Shown: positions 1 to 7,226 of the stretch, in pieces
Layout of the letters: each line of letters starts with the position of its first letter
Position numbering within the stretch: position 1 is the stretch's first letter
Assembly: GCA_937916125.1 (NCBI GenBank)
Contig: CALGGE010000091.1
Location: 1 to 19,315 of the forward strand
DNA length: 19,315 nt
Reading direction: 5' to 3'
Source: an uncultured Elusimicrobia bacterium
Lineage (GTDB): Bacteria; Elusimicrobiota; Endomicrobiia; Endomicrobiales; Endomicrobiaceae
Notes under the pieces: model-generated
Seen by the model: the letters and a program-made list of their open reading frames with translations, nothing else
Told to the model about the DNA's origin: nothing
Database searches by the model: none
Translations under genes and position numbers: made by a program

Positions 1-80
1 GCAAGAAGAAGATGCGCTCGCTCGGCAGCGTGCAGCTCCCGACCGAGGCGTTCCTCGCCGTCCTCAAGCTGGACGAGTAA
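1..80 (+). CDS. lepA: C-terminal fragment of elongation factor 4 (LepA), foreign sequence
   Basis: Only the last 25 codons are present (frame from base 3, TAA at 78-80). The peptide ends LPTEAFLAVLKLDE, preceded by KKKMRSLGSVQ, which matches the conserved LepA/EF-4 C-terminus (KKRM..G.V.IPQEAFLAVL). LepA is a ribosome-associated GTPase. The piece is about 64% G+C (51 of 80 bases) and uses G/C-ending codons almost throughout, unlike every other gene here. It lies on the opposite strand to accC, which it interrupts. I infer it comes from a different organism through a chimeric assembly; a true transfer is the less likely alternative. Confidence 0.75.
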   Translation, partial: KKKMRSLGSVQLPTEAFLAVLKLDE

Positions 81-114
81 GCCGTTCACATCGTACAGAT
101 CCGCCACATGACGA

Positions 115-135
115 CCGCGAGGATCGTCGGCGGAA
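115..135. other. Abrupt compositional junction, probable chimeric join
   Basis: Left of about base 125 the sequence is G+C-rich and encodes a lepA tail. Right of about base 135 it is AT-rich and encodes the accC N-terminus on the other strand. AccC similarity (VVPGSDGPVS on the minus strand) stops at about residue 139-142, where a further ~300 residues of biotin carboxylase should follow. The exact breakpoint cannot be placed by eye. Confidence 0.75.
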
Positions 136-548
136 ACAGGACCGTCGGAACCCGGAACTACGGGAACTTTTGATTTTATCATCAACTGTCTTGCCGCAAT
201 TTTATCGCCCATTTTTTCTATGGAACTTCTTCTCGGACCTATAAAAGAAATACCGCAACTTTCACAAACTTCGGCGAAATAAGTGTTTTCCGAAAGAAAA
301 CCGTAGCCGGGATGTATTGCATCGGCACCGGTAATTTCTGCCGCGGAAATAATGCTTGGTATATTAAGATAACTTTCGCTTGACGACGCAGGTCCTACGC
401 ATATGGATTCGTCCGCCATATAGACATGCATTGAGTCTTTGTCGGGTTCGGAATGAATAGCAACCGTTTTTATACCGAGTTCGCGTGCAGCTCTGATAAC
501 TCTGCAGGCAATTTCTCCTCTGTTTGCAATTAATATTTTTTTGAACAT
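126..548 (-). CDS. accC: Biotin carboxylase subunit of acetyl-CoA carboxylase, N-terminal part only
   Basis: AccC carboxylates the biotin on AccB using ATP and bicarbonate, the first step of fatty acid synthesis. The minus-strand frame from the ATG at 548 reads MFKKILIANRGEIACRVIRA, followed by the typical ADES..VGP, SYLNIPSIISAAEITGADAIHPGYGFLSEN (given here in pieces: SYLNIP, IISAAEITGADAIHP, GYGFLSEN), FIGP, MGDK and VPGSDGPV blocks. This is the N-terminal (PreATP-grasp) domain of about 140 residues; the full protein is about 450. The ATP-grasp and C-terminal domains are missing because the sequence changes to foreign DNA near base 125. The frame happens to stay open to base 1, but those codons do not resemble AccC. 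It follows accB by 12 bp, the usual accBC order. Confidence 0.95.
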
Positions 549-560
549 TTTAATCTCCCG

Positions 561-968
561 TTATTCTCCGGCAGTATCAACCAAGAACAATTCCTGTCCG
601 TACTCCACGGACTGTCCGTTTGTTACTGAAACTTTTACTATTTTACCTTTAGTGGTAGCAACGACATCTTTTATTATTTTCATTGCCTCGATAGCACCGA
701 TTTTCTGTCCTGCATCTATATGGTTGCCTTCGACGACAAAAGGAGGTCTGTCATGTGCGGGGGAATTATAAAAAGTCCCCACCATCGTGGACTTTATGGG
801 AACTACGGTGTTTTTCACCTCAACAACAGCCTGTTTGCGTGTTTCAACTTTTTTGGCTACTTCGTTTTTCTTAATATATATGGAAGTCTCGCCGGATTCA
901 TATTCAAGCTCTTCAATGTCGGTATCTCTTATGGATTCCAAAAATTTTTTAATTTCGTTGTTATTCAT
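561..968 (-). CDS. accB: Biotin carboxyl carrier protein of acetyl-CoA carboxylase
   Basis: 135 residues. AccB carries the biotin that shuttles carboxyl groups between biotin carboxylase and carboxyltransferase. The C-terminal biotinyl domain (about 55-132) contains EAMKII with the biotinylated Lys at K97. The AccB-type thumb lies just before it (SPAHDRPPFVVEG, about 69-81). The N-terminal ~35 residues are acidic and helical, followed by a charged linker that lacks the Pro/Ala richness seen in many AccBs. The start is supported by GAGGTG just upstream of the ATG. It lies 24 bp after efp and 12 bp before accC, so the three are probably one transcript. Confidence 0.97.
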   Translation of the reverse strand: MNNNEIKKFLESIRDTDIEELEYESGETSIYIKKNEVAKKVETRKQAVVEVKNTVVPIKSTMVGTFYNSPAHDRPPFVVEGNHIDAGQKIGAIEAMKIIKDVVATTKGKIVKVSVTNGQSVEYGQELFLVDTAGE

Positions 969-992
969 AACACCTCAAAACGTCAAAAATAT

Positions 993-1556
993 TTACTGAG
1001 AAATTCTCTCTACGTATTCGCCGGTTCTTGTATCAACTTTTATTCTGTCACCGACTTTAATGAATAAAGGAACTTTTATTTCCGCACCCGTTTCTATTTT
1101 TGCAAACTTCGTTAAGTTCGTTACGGAATCACCTTTTATTCCCGGTTCGGCTTCAATAATAGACATTTCAACAATCAACGGCATATCAATACCGATTAAT
1201 TCATCTTCCAAATATATTGCATCAATTTCCTGATTTTCTTTCAAATATTTTTCTTTGCCGTCGAGCTTTTCCACCGGAACTTCAATCTGCTCATATGTAT
1301 TCATATCCATAAAATTATATTTATCGCCGTCGGCATATAAGAACTGTTTTTTGCTTCTTGATACCGATAACTCTTCAAATCTTTCACCGGACTTAAATGT
1401 TCTGTCTATCGTGCCGCCTTTTTTAACATGTCTGAGCTTTACTCTCATTACGGCTCCGCCCTTACCGGGTTTATGATTCTGAAACCATGTTATTTGATAA
1501 GGTTCATTATCGACTAAAATTACAAGACCGTTTCTGAAATCTGCAGTAGAAATCAT
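993..1556 (-). CDS. efp: Translation elongation factor P
   Basis: 187 residues, the normal EF-P length. EF-P binds between the P and E sites and rescues ribosomes stalled on polyproline stretches. The N-terminal KOW-like domain begins MISTADFRNGLVI and carries the tip loop HKPGKGGAVMRVKL; K32 corresponds to the modified Lys34 of E. coli EF-P. The two C-terminal OB-type domains follow, ending with the conserved GDRIKVDTRTGEYVERI block. AGGAG lies 7 bases upstream of the ATG. No modification enzyme (EpmA/EpmB-like) is in the window, so the modification type cannot be judged. First gene of efp-accB-accC. Confidence 0.98.
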   Translation of the reverse strand: MISTADFRNGLVILVDNEPYQITWFQNHKPGKGGAVMRVKLRHVKKGGTIDRTFKSGERFEELSVSRSKKQFLYADGDKYNFMDMNTYEQIEVPVEKLDGKEKYLKENQEIDAIYLEDELIGIDMPLIVEMSIIEAEPGIKGDSVTNLTKFAKIETGAEIKVPLFIKVGDRIKVDTRTGEYVERISQ

Positions 1557-1610
1557 TTTTTATCTCCTGTTTAAGTTTACTTTTAAATTTTGTTTAAAAA
1601 CATCCTATTA

Positions 1611-1641
1611 ATTTTATCTAAAAAATGGGGTTATTGTCAAT
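1611..1641 (-). promoter_or_regulatory. Putative sigma-70 promoter of efp-accBC
   Basis: On the minus strand a perfect TTGACA (1641-1636) is followed after 17 bp by GATAAA (1618-1613), or after 19 bp by TAAAAT (1616-1611). The -35 is strong and the -10 imperfect. It lies about 55 bp upstream of the efp ATG and downstream of the RNase H gene. Confidence 0.5.
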
Positions 1642-1642
1642 A

Positions 1643-1671
1643 AAAAAAAGACGATTTGTGCATTACAAATT
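1643..1671 (-). terminator. Weak intrinsic terminator after the RNase H gene
   Basis: On the minus strand ATTTGT-AATGC-ACAAAT forms a 6-bp hairpin, followed by CGTC and eight Ts. The RNase H stop codon lies in the loop. The stem is short and AU-rich, so efficiency may be low. Confidence 0.4.
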
Positions 1672-2355
1672 GCCGCTTTCCGCTCCCTGTTTGGCGAGCT
1701 TATCGGCTATATCATTTTTCTTATTGCCGGTATGACTGTCAATTTTTCTCCATAAAATTTCCACCTTTGTTGACGCCGTAACATCGGCATATTCTATTGC
1801 AAGAGAATTTTTTGGTGCCCATTTGCCGGTAGCAAAATATTCTATTCCCAAATAGTCGTAGTTTACTCTTATTTTTTTTACGTTGTTTTCCTCACACCAT
1901 TTCAGTACCTGCATTACGGAATAGATTTCACCGCCGAATTGTCTGGTGGAAGTATCCTGCAAATTCCCGAAAAATTCTTTTATTTTTTTATCGCCTAAAA
2001 AAATAACCGCACCGTAGCCCGTTTTACCGTTAATAAAAGAACCGTCTACAAAAGCCTCATAAACACCTGAATTTTCATCAAAAGTTTCAAAACCGTTGGC
2101 TTCGTCCCAGCAACCGTTTATAATTTCCAAAACCTTTTCATCTTTAATATTATTTGTAGCCAAAGAATATGTTTTTTTGGTCGGTTTATAATAAAGCCCC
2201 GCAAAGCCCAAATCTTTTGAATTGCATTTAATGTTTATCTGAACGAAATAATCTCTAAAACTTTTTGCGTCAATTGAAGCTTCAATATTATTTTTCTTCA
2301 AAATATCGGAAAATTTATCCCCGAAACTTTGAAGTTCTTTCTGATATAATGGCAT
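1663..2355 (-). CDS. RNase HI-type ribonuclease with an unrecognised N-terminal domain
   Basis: 230 residues. The C-terminal part (about 97-226) is an RNase H fold that should cut RNA in RNA-DNA hybrids. The catalytic acids can be placed as D104 (FVDGSF), E143 (GGEIYSV), D167 (NYDYLGIE) and D215 (HTGNKKNDIAD), with H208 in the mobile-loop position. The layout YDYLGIEYFATGKW resembles the viroplasmin-linked/bacterial RNase H group rather than E. coli RnhA. Residues 1-95 include LGFAGLYYKPTKKTYSL and are of unknown function; they do not clearly match the caulimovirus viroplasmin domain. AAGGAG precedes the ATG. It lies 24 bp after the 64-residue membrane protein gene and is probably read from the lexA promoter. 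Confidence 0.85.
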   Translation of the reverse strand: MPLYQKELQSFGDKFSDILKKNNIEASIDAKSFRDYFVQINIKCNSKDLGFAGLYYKPTKKTYSLATNNIKDEKVLEIINGCWDEANGFETFDENSGVYEAFVDGSFINGKTGYGAVIFLGDKKIKEFFGNLQDTSTRQFGGEIYSVMQVLKWCEENNVKKIRVNYDYLGIEYFATGKWAPKNSLAIEYADVTASTKVEILWRKIDSHTGNKKNDIADKLAKQGAESGNL

Positions 2356-2379
2356 ACTTTTTCTTCTCCTTACGGACTG

Positions 2380-2574
2380 CTAATTTATTACTTTAATTTT
2401 TATTTCGGATTGTCCGCTCGTCTCTTTAATCTTCACGATATAATAGAACGTAATTCCGTTTATAAACAACAAAACCGCTCCCGTAATTATACCGACAATA
2501 ACACCAACAAACATCGATAAAATTACTGCAACGGCAATATCGATTAAGAACAGGAAATAAAACAAATATTTCAT
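2380..2574 (-). CDS. Small two-helix membrane protein of unknown function
   Basis: 64 residues. Residues about 3-25 and 27-50 are strongly hydrophobic, with a Gly/Val-rich segment (MFVGVIVGIITGAVLL) between and inside them, followed by a polar, lysine-rich tail. This suggests two membrane helices in a hairpin. Its ATG lies 1 base after the lexA stop, with AAGGGA inside the lexA 3' end, so its translation is tied to lexA. I do not recognise a family. The position between lexA and an RNase H gene suggests co-expression on DNA damage, but nothing in the protein itself shows a role. Confidence 0.7.
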   Translation of the reverse strand: MKYLFYFLFLIDIAVAVILSMFVGVIVGIITGAVLLFINGITFYYIVKIKETSGQSEIKIKVIN

Positions 2575-2575
2575 T

Positions 2576-3175
2576 TTATCCCTTGTACTCTCTGACCAAA
2601 TAAATCAGTTTCCCGATTACGTCAATTTTTTGATTTTCGGAAGATAAGGCCGGGTATTTCGTATTGGAAGATTTTAAATATATTATATCGCCTTCTTTAT
2701 AAAATATTTTTACGGCAGATTCGTCATTTACCAAAGCCACAACTATATCCCCGTTTACGGGTTCTTCATCTTTTGAAACTATTATGGTATCGTCGTCAAT
2801 AATCCCGGACGGTTCCATACTGTCACCTTTAACTTTTAACGCGAAACATTTTCTGTTTCTGGTAATATCGGTATTTATATAAATATAGTCCGAAGAATCT
2901 TCAATCTGCTCAAGAAATGTCCCCGCATGTACCGTTCCCAACACCGCAACCGGAGAAAAAGACTTTCTGTTAGGGAAATCTATGCCTCTTGAAAGAGAGC
3001 CTCTTTTTACGAGATAACCTTTGGAAAGCAAAGCCCTTAAATGTTGTTGAATCGAACCTATCGACAAACCGAAATTTGTCGCAATTTCTCTGACAGTAGG
3101 CATCATGCCGTTGGATGCATGAAATATTCTTATATACTTCATTACTTTTTTTTGTTTATCCGTAAGTTCCTTCAT
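2576..3175 (-). CDS. lexA: LexA repressor (SOS regulator, S24 autoprotease)
   Basis: 199 residues. The N-terminal winged helix-turn-helix (about 1-65) reads LTDKQKKVMKYIRIFH..NGMMPTVREIA, followed by GLSIGSIQQHLRAL. The C-terminal S24 protease domain has the self-cleavage site A84-G85 (VHAG), the nucleophile S119 (GDSM) and the general base K156 (SAVKIF). These are the same residue numbers as in E. coli LexA. RecA-stimulated self-cleavage would relieve repression of DNA-repair genes. GGAGGTG lies upstream of the ATG. It is the first gene of a transcript that includes the small membrane protein and the RNase H. A direct repeat around its own -10 may be its operator. Confidence 0.97.
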   Translation of the reverse strand: MKELTDKQKKVMKYIRIFHASNGMMPTVREIATNFGLSIGSIQQHLRALLSKGYLVKRGSLSRGIDFPNRKSFSPVAVLGTVHAGTFLEQIEDSSDYIYINTDITRNRKCFALKVKGDSMEPSGIIDDDTIIVSKDEEPVNGDIVVALVNDESAVKIFYKEGDIIYLKSSNTKYPALSSENQKIDVIGKLIYLVREYKG

Positions 3176-3202
3176 AAATACACCTCCAAAAAAATTTATG
3201 CG

Positions 3203-3223
3203 ATATACAGATTATAATATACA
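3203..3223. promoter_or_regulatory. Direct repeat flanking the lexA -10 box, candidate LexA operator
   Basis: ATATACA occurs at 3203-3209 and again at 3217-3223 (TGTATAT on the minus strand), separated by 7 bp that hold most of the -10 box. A direct repeat placed to block RNA polymerase is plausible for autoregulation. It does not match the E. coli or Bacillus LexA boxes, and AT-rich repeats can occur by chance. Confidence 0.35.
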
Positions 3224-3239
3224 TAAGTAGAGAAGTCAA
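3211..3239 (-). promoter_or_regulatory. Promoter of the lexA operon
   Basis: On the minus strand TTGACT (3239-3234) is followed by exactly 17 bp and then TATAAT (3216-3211), close to the sigma-70 consensus. The predicted transcript starts near 3204, about 28 bp upstream of the lexA ATG. Confidence 0.8.
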
Positions 3240-3258
3240 GCGGAAAATAAAATTTTTA

Positions 3259-4251
3259 CTAAAACCATTTTTTATTTTTCATATAAAGGATTATTGCAAG
3301 TGTAGCTGCAAGTATCAAAAATATTGCAAAGAACCATGTTCCCGTATTTCCGAAAAGATTGATTTCCGGAAAAGCCACATTCATACCGTAATAACTTGCA
3401 ACTATAAGGACAGGTAAAAATATCGTTGCGATAATACTTAAAAATTTCATTGTTTCATTTAATTTTATGGTTATCGACGACATATAAATCGCTATAAGAG
3501 AACTTATCATTTGAGAATTATAATTGATTGTTTTGTTAAGGCTGTTCAGTTGGTCGGTAATATCTCTGAAATATGCGGAATAAATTTCCTTAATGTATTC
3601 GTTATTTTCTCTTGAAAAGAAAGAATAAACATTTTTCTGAGGATCTGCAATCTTTCTCATGGAAAGTAAAACTTTTTTCAAATCCAAAATCTCTTCCATA
3701 AGTTTAGGATTGGGATCTTCAAGAACTTTATCTTCTATCAAGTCAATCTTATCACTGATTTTTTCCATTGTATTTTCAAGATTCGATACAACTTTGGAAA
3801 GAATTTTATACAAAACGGTTTCTATATTTTTTAATTCTATCTGCGGTTTAAGCATTGCTTTATGCATCAGTGTTTCAAGGAATTCAAGCTCTTCGGTATG
3901 TGCGGTAACAATTAAATTCTGTGCCAAAAAAATATCAAGTTCGTACATACTTTCGTCGAACTCCGCCATATTCATATTTTTCAATCTTATACCGTGTGTA
4001 TTGACGAAAAGATAATTATCAAATTCTTCCACTTTCGGATTGTAAAGAGGGAACAAACAGTCTTCAACTGAGAGTTCATGAAACTTAAAAGTGTCCGTTA
4101 ACAGAGCTATTTCATCCGTAGATAAATCGCCCTTTTCAAGAGTAATATCCACCCACAACAAAGAGGGTGCCGCATTATATATTTTGTTGATTTTCTCAAT
4201 ATTTATTTCCTGACGGCAAGAACCGTTATGAATGTAAATTGATCTGATCAT
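3259..4251 (-). CDS. corA: CorA-family magnesium/cobalt transporter
   Basis: 330 residues. CorA forms a pentameric channel for Mg2+ (also Co2+, Ni2+) in the inner membrane. The large acidic, helical cytoplasmic domain (about 1-265) includes LSVEDCLFP and the long stalk helix region. Two C-terminal membrane helices (about 268-288 and 304-324) are separated by the selectivity signature YYGMN, with GMN at 289-291. The protein ends in a short basic tail KNKKWF, typical of the family. Length agrees with known CorAs (about 316-351). It has its own promoter. An AGGG-like ribosome site upstream of the ATG is weak. Confidence 0.95.
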   Translation of the reverse strand: MIRSIYIHNGSCRQEINIEKINKIYNAAPSLLWVDITLEKGDLSTDEIALLTDTFKFHELSVEDCLFPLYNPKVEEFDNYLFVNTHGIRLKNMNMAEFDESMYELDIFLAQNLIVTAHTEELEFLETLMHKAMLKPQIELKNIETVLYKILSKVVSNLENTMEKISDKIDLIEDKVLEDPNPKLMEEILDLKKVLLSMRKIADPQKNVYSFFSRENNEYIKEIYSAYFRDITDQLNSLNKTINYNSQMISSLIAIYMSSITIKLNETMKFLSIIATIFLPVLIVASYYGMNVAFPEINLFGNTGTWFFAIFLILAATLAIILYMKNKKWF

Positions 4252-4287
4252 AATATTACCCTGACAAAAACTAAAATTTCCGAAAAA

Positions 4288-4316
4288 ATTCTATCAAATA
4301 AAAATTTCTAAGTAAA
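4288..4316 (-). promoter_or_regulatory. Promoter of corA
   Basis: On the minus strand TTTACT (4316-4311), 17 bp, then TAGAAT (4293-4288), with a TG one base upstream of the -10 (extended -10). It lies in the 73-bp gap between metG and corA. Confidence 0.6.
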
Positions 4317-4324
4317 GCAAAAAA

Positions 4325-5878
4325 TTACTTTGTATTTTTTAATTCAATTCTCGGGAACAGAATTTCAAATTGTCCCAATTTACTCCCCTTCGGAGAAAAC
4401 CCGTCTTTCGGCAAAACTCTGTCGGTAAAATATTTTTTTGCCGTATCAATAACATTGCCTGCCGCACCGTTCAAACTCCAAATTTTTTCCGACAGCGTCG
4501 GCATAAAAGGTATTAAATGAAGTGTTATCAAATCCGTTGCCTGAAAATAACAATACATACATTCGGCAAGTTTTTTGGTATCGGTTTTTGCCAGTTTCCA
4601 CGGTGCATCCTGCTCTATCTGCTGATTAATCAGTGTGATTGCCTGTTGCAACATTTCGGAAGATTTGTGAAACTGCATATTTTCTATGGATTTACCGTAG
4701 TCATCATTTAAAATTTTTGCAACTTCTTTTGTTAAATTATCTTCAACATCGCATTCGGGAACTTTGCCATCAAAATATTTTTCGGACATTTTGTTTGTTC
4801 TGGAAACAAGATTCCCCAAATTATTTGCCAAATCAACGTTGTATTTTTTAGTCAAAGCTTCCATGGAAATATCGCCGTCCGGACCGAACGGTATTAAAGA
4901 AACCGCCAAATATCTTGCGGGGTCAACACCAAACTTTTCTACAAGCTGTGCCGGCGTAATAACATTGCCTATTGTTTTTGACATTTTGTCGCCGTCAATT
5001 GTGAAAAAACCGTGAGCATAAACTCTTTTGTGTACCGGAATATCCGCACCGGTAAGAAGTGCGGGCCATATAACACTGTGAAACCACAAAATATCTTTCG
5101 CCATAAGGTGCATATCGGCAGGCCAATATTTTTCAAACATTTCTTTATTGTCTTTATAGCCGATTGCGGAAATATAGTTGATTAATGCGTCCACCCAAAC
5201 ATATACCGTCTGACTGTTATCAAAAGGAAGCGGTATTCCCCAGTCGAGTGCTGCACGTGAGATACTGATATCTTCAAGACCAAGCCTTAGTTTTCCCAAG
5301 ATTTCGTTTCTTCTTGTTTCGGGAAGAATTTCTATGTGCGACGGATTAAAAGAGTTCTCTATCATATCGATAAGTTTGTCGGTAAATTCGGAAAGTTTAA
5401 AGAAATAGTTTTCTTCCGACTGAACTACGGGCTTTTTTTTATGGTCGGGACAACAGCCGTTCTCGTCGAGATCTTTCCGGGCAATAAATTTTTCGCAACC
5501 TACGCAATACAATCCCTCATATTGTTTCTTATAAATTAATCCTTTATCGTAAAGTTTCTGCATTATCATCTGAACGGTTTCTTCGTGTTGTTTATCTGTT
5601 GTTCTGATAAAACCGTCATTTGAAATATTCAAAAGTTTCCATGCTTCCCGAAAATATCCGCTCATTTCGTCACAGAGCTGTTTAGGCGTAACTCCTTTTT
5701 CCTGTGCGGACTGACAGATTTTTGCACCATGTTCGTCAGTTCCCGTAAGGAAATAAACATCACAGCCCTGCAATCTTTTCCAACGGGCAGCAATATCCGC
5801 CGCTATCGTGGTATAAGCATGTCCTATGTGAGGACGATCATTTACATAGTATATCGGTGTTGTAATATAATACTTCAT
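4325..5878 (-). CDS. metG: Methionyl-tRNA synthetase
   Basis: 517 residues. It charges tRNA-Met with methionine. The class I Rossmann signature HIGH is at 17-20 and KMSKT at 298-302. The connective-peptide zinc knuckle has C125-x2-C128 and C143-x2-H146. TGTDEHG (45-51), LPETRRNEILG and WVDALINYISAIGY are family blocks. The anticodon-binding helical domain follows to the end. The C-terminal dimerisation (EMAP/Arc1p-like) domain of E. coli MetG is absent, so this is the short form. AGGAG lies 5 bases before the ATG. It has its own promoter upstream. Confidence 0.97.
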   Translation of the reverse strand: MKYYITTPIYYVNDRPHIGHAYTTIAADIAARWKRLQGCDVYFLTGTDEHGAKICQSAQEKGVTPKQLCDEMSGYFREAWKLLNISNDGFIRTTDKQHEETVQMIMQKLYDKGLIYKKQYEGLYCVGCEKFIARKDLDENGCCPDHKKKPVVQSEENYFFKLSEFTDKLIDMIENSFNPSHIEILPETRRNEILGKLRLGLEDISISRAALDWGIPLPFDNSQTVYVWVDALINYISAIGYKDNKEMFEKYWPADMHLMAKDILWFHSVIWPALLTGADIPVHKRVYAHGFFTIDGDKMSKTIGNVITPAQLVEKFGVDPARYLAVSLIPFGPDGDISMEALTKKYNVDLANNLGNLVSRTNKMSEKYFDGKVPECDVEDNLTKEVAKILNDDYGKSIENMQFHKSSEMLQQAITLINQQIEQDAPWKLAKTDTKKLAECMYCYFQATDLITLHLIPFMPTLSEKIWSLNGAAGNVIDTAKKYFTDRVLPKDGFSPKGSKLGQFEILFPRIELKNTK

Positions 5879-5918
5879 AATATCTCCTATATTAAATATA
5901 AATTATAAGTAAAGTAAT

Positions 5919-5947
5919 ATTATATCAAAAAAAAGAGAAAAAGCCAA
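5919..5947 (-). promoter_or_regulatory. Promoter of metG
   Basis: On the minus strand TTGGCT (5947-5942), 17 bp, then TATAAT (5924-5919). The predicted leader is about 35 nt and contains the AGGAG ribosome site. Confidence 0.7.
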
Positions 5948-5979
5948 TAAAAATATAACGGTAATTTTTTATTTTAAGA

Positions 5980-7188
5980 TTAAATTTTTGCGAGATAAAG
6001 ATTTATAAATTGTTCGGCAATTCTCGGAGAGCGACTGCCTCGTGCAAGGGCGAAAGCTTCAGCCTGAACATCGAGTTCATTCTTATCCAAAACAATATTA
6101 TTTTTTTTAGCCAAATTGCGGACAATATCAAGATACAAAGCTTTGTTCGGCTTTTCAAAATATACCGTCATACCGAACCTGTCGGAAAGAGAAGTTAATT
6201 CCTGAATTGTATCGTTATGGTGAATATCGTCGCCGTTATCCCTGTCCGAAAAACTTTCCTTTACAATGTGCCGTCTGTTGCTTGTTGCATAAATAACGGC
6301 ATTTTTTGCTTTTACGGATGCAGATCCCTCAAGAGCGGCTTTTAACATACTGAAATTATCATCGTTTTTGTTAAAAGAAAGATCGTCAATAAAAATAATA
6401 AACTTTAACGGATTATCCGAAATTTTTCCCATTATTTCCGGTAAAGCAAAAAGCTGATCTTTTCTTATTTCTATAAGCCTTAAGCCTTTATCATAGAAAT
6501 AATTTGCACAGGCTTTTACCGTGGAAGATTTGCCCGTTCCGGCATCGCCGTACAACAAAACATTTGCGGCGGGTTTATTTTCGCATAACGCTTTTGTATT
6601 ATCAAATACTTCTTTTCTTTCTTCTCTGTATCCTATAAAATCTTCTACGGATATTTTATCCGCCGATTTAACCGGAACCATTTCATTATTTTTCGTTACA
6701 TGAAACATCCCCGAAGATGCGAAAATTCCGTACCCGTAACTTGAAATATTTTTTATTCTATCGTCGTAAGTTTTAACAAAATCAATTTTATTGTTTTCAA
6801 ACTGAGGAATGTAGCCGTCGAACCTGAACGAAGAACATAAATTTTTTGCGGTAAGTTCGGTAAGATAAGAAAATATTTCCAATTCTTTTTTTACATTTTC
6901 TTTAATTGATTTTGAAACTTCTTTTCCGCAAGCCATGGAAACTATATATTTATTTTCGTCGGAATAAATCTTATCACACAGAAAATCGGAAAAACAATAA
7001 TTATATTCCGCCAAAGAATCCACAAAATCGGCAAACACAAGAAGTTTTTGTTGCAATAAACCGCCGTTATCTTTTTCGTTTAAATTCAAAAAAGAAGTAA
7101 AATATATCATAGTTTTAGTTCTTAAAATATTACGAAAAATGCTTATTGACGACAGATTATACAATAATTTATCTTTTTTCGTTTCCAT
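5980..7188 (-). CDS. AAA+ ATPase of the DUF815 type
   Basis: 402 residues. The C-terminal half is an AAA+ module: Walker A GDAGTGKS at 214-221, Walker B FIIFIDDL at 263-270 (D268, D269), sensor-1-like ATSNRRH at 301-307, and SDRFGM with a candidate arginine finger R337. The blocks VLLYGDAGTGKSS and the DRDNGDDIHHNDT...SLSDRFG region are as I recall for the DUF815 family, whose function is unknown. The N-terminal ~180 residues are helical and not recognised. It starts 38 bp after the M6 protease stop with only a distant GAGG, and I see no convincing promoter in that gap. It may therefore be read through from the metF-barrel-protease genes. A chaperone-like role is possible but unproven. Confidence 0.85.
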   Translation of the reverse strand: METKKDKLLYNLSSISIFRNILRTKTMIYFTSFLNLNEKDNGGLLQQKLLVFADFVDSLAEYNYCFSDFLCDKIYSDENKYIVSMACGKEVSKSIKENVKKELEIFSYLTELTAKNLCSSFRFDGYIPQFENNKIDFVKTYDDRIKNISSYGYGIFASSGMFHVTKNNEMVPVKSADKISVEDFIGYREERKEVFDNTKALCENKPAANVLLYGDAGTGKSSTVKACANYFYDKGLRLIEIRKDQLFALPEIMGKISDNPLKFIIFIDDLSFNKNDDNFSMLKAALEGSASVKAKNAVIYATSNRRHIVKESFSDRDNGDDIHHNDTIQELTSLSDRFGMTVYFEKPNKALYLDIVRNLAKKNNIVLDKNELDVQAEAFALARGSRSPRIAEQFINLYLAKI

Positions 7189-7226
7189 AATTCGAGATAC
7201 CTCTTAAGTGTAACGCAATGAAAATT

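Noticed and set aside
81..125. Extension of the accC frame through the GC-rich bases as real protein
   Set aside because: The codons are open by chance; they show no AccC similarity and overlap the foreign lepA flank.
541..1067. Plus-strand open frames over accB
   Set aside because: Antisense to a well-supported biotin carrier gene; no ribosome site or recognisable protein.
7189..7226. Promoter for the DUF815 gene
   Set aside because: Only 38 bp with no acceptable -35/-10 pair and a poorly spaced GAGG; not listed as a feature.
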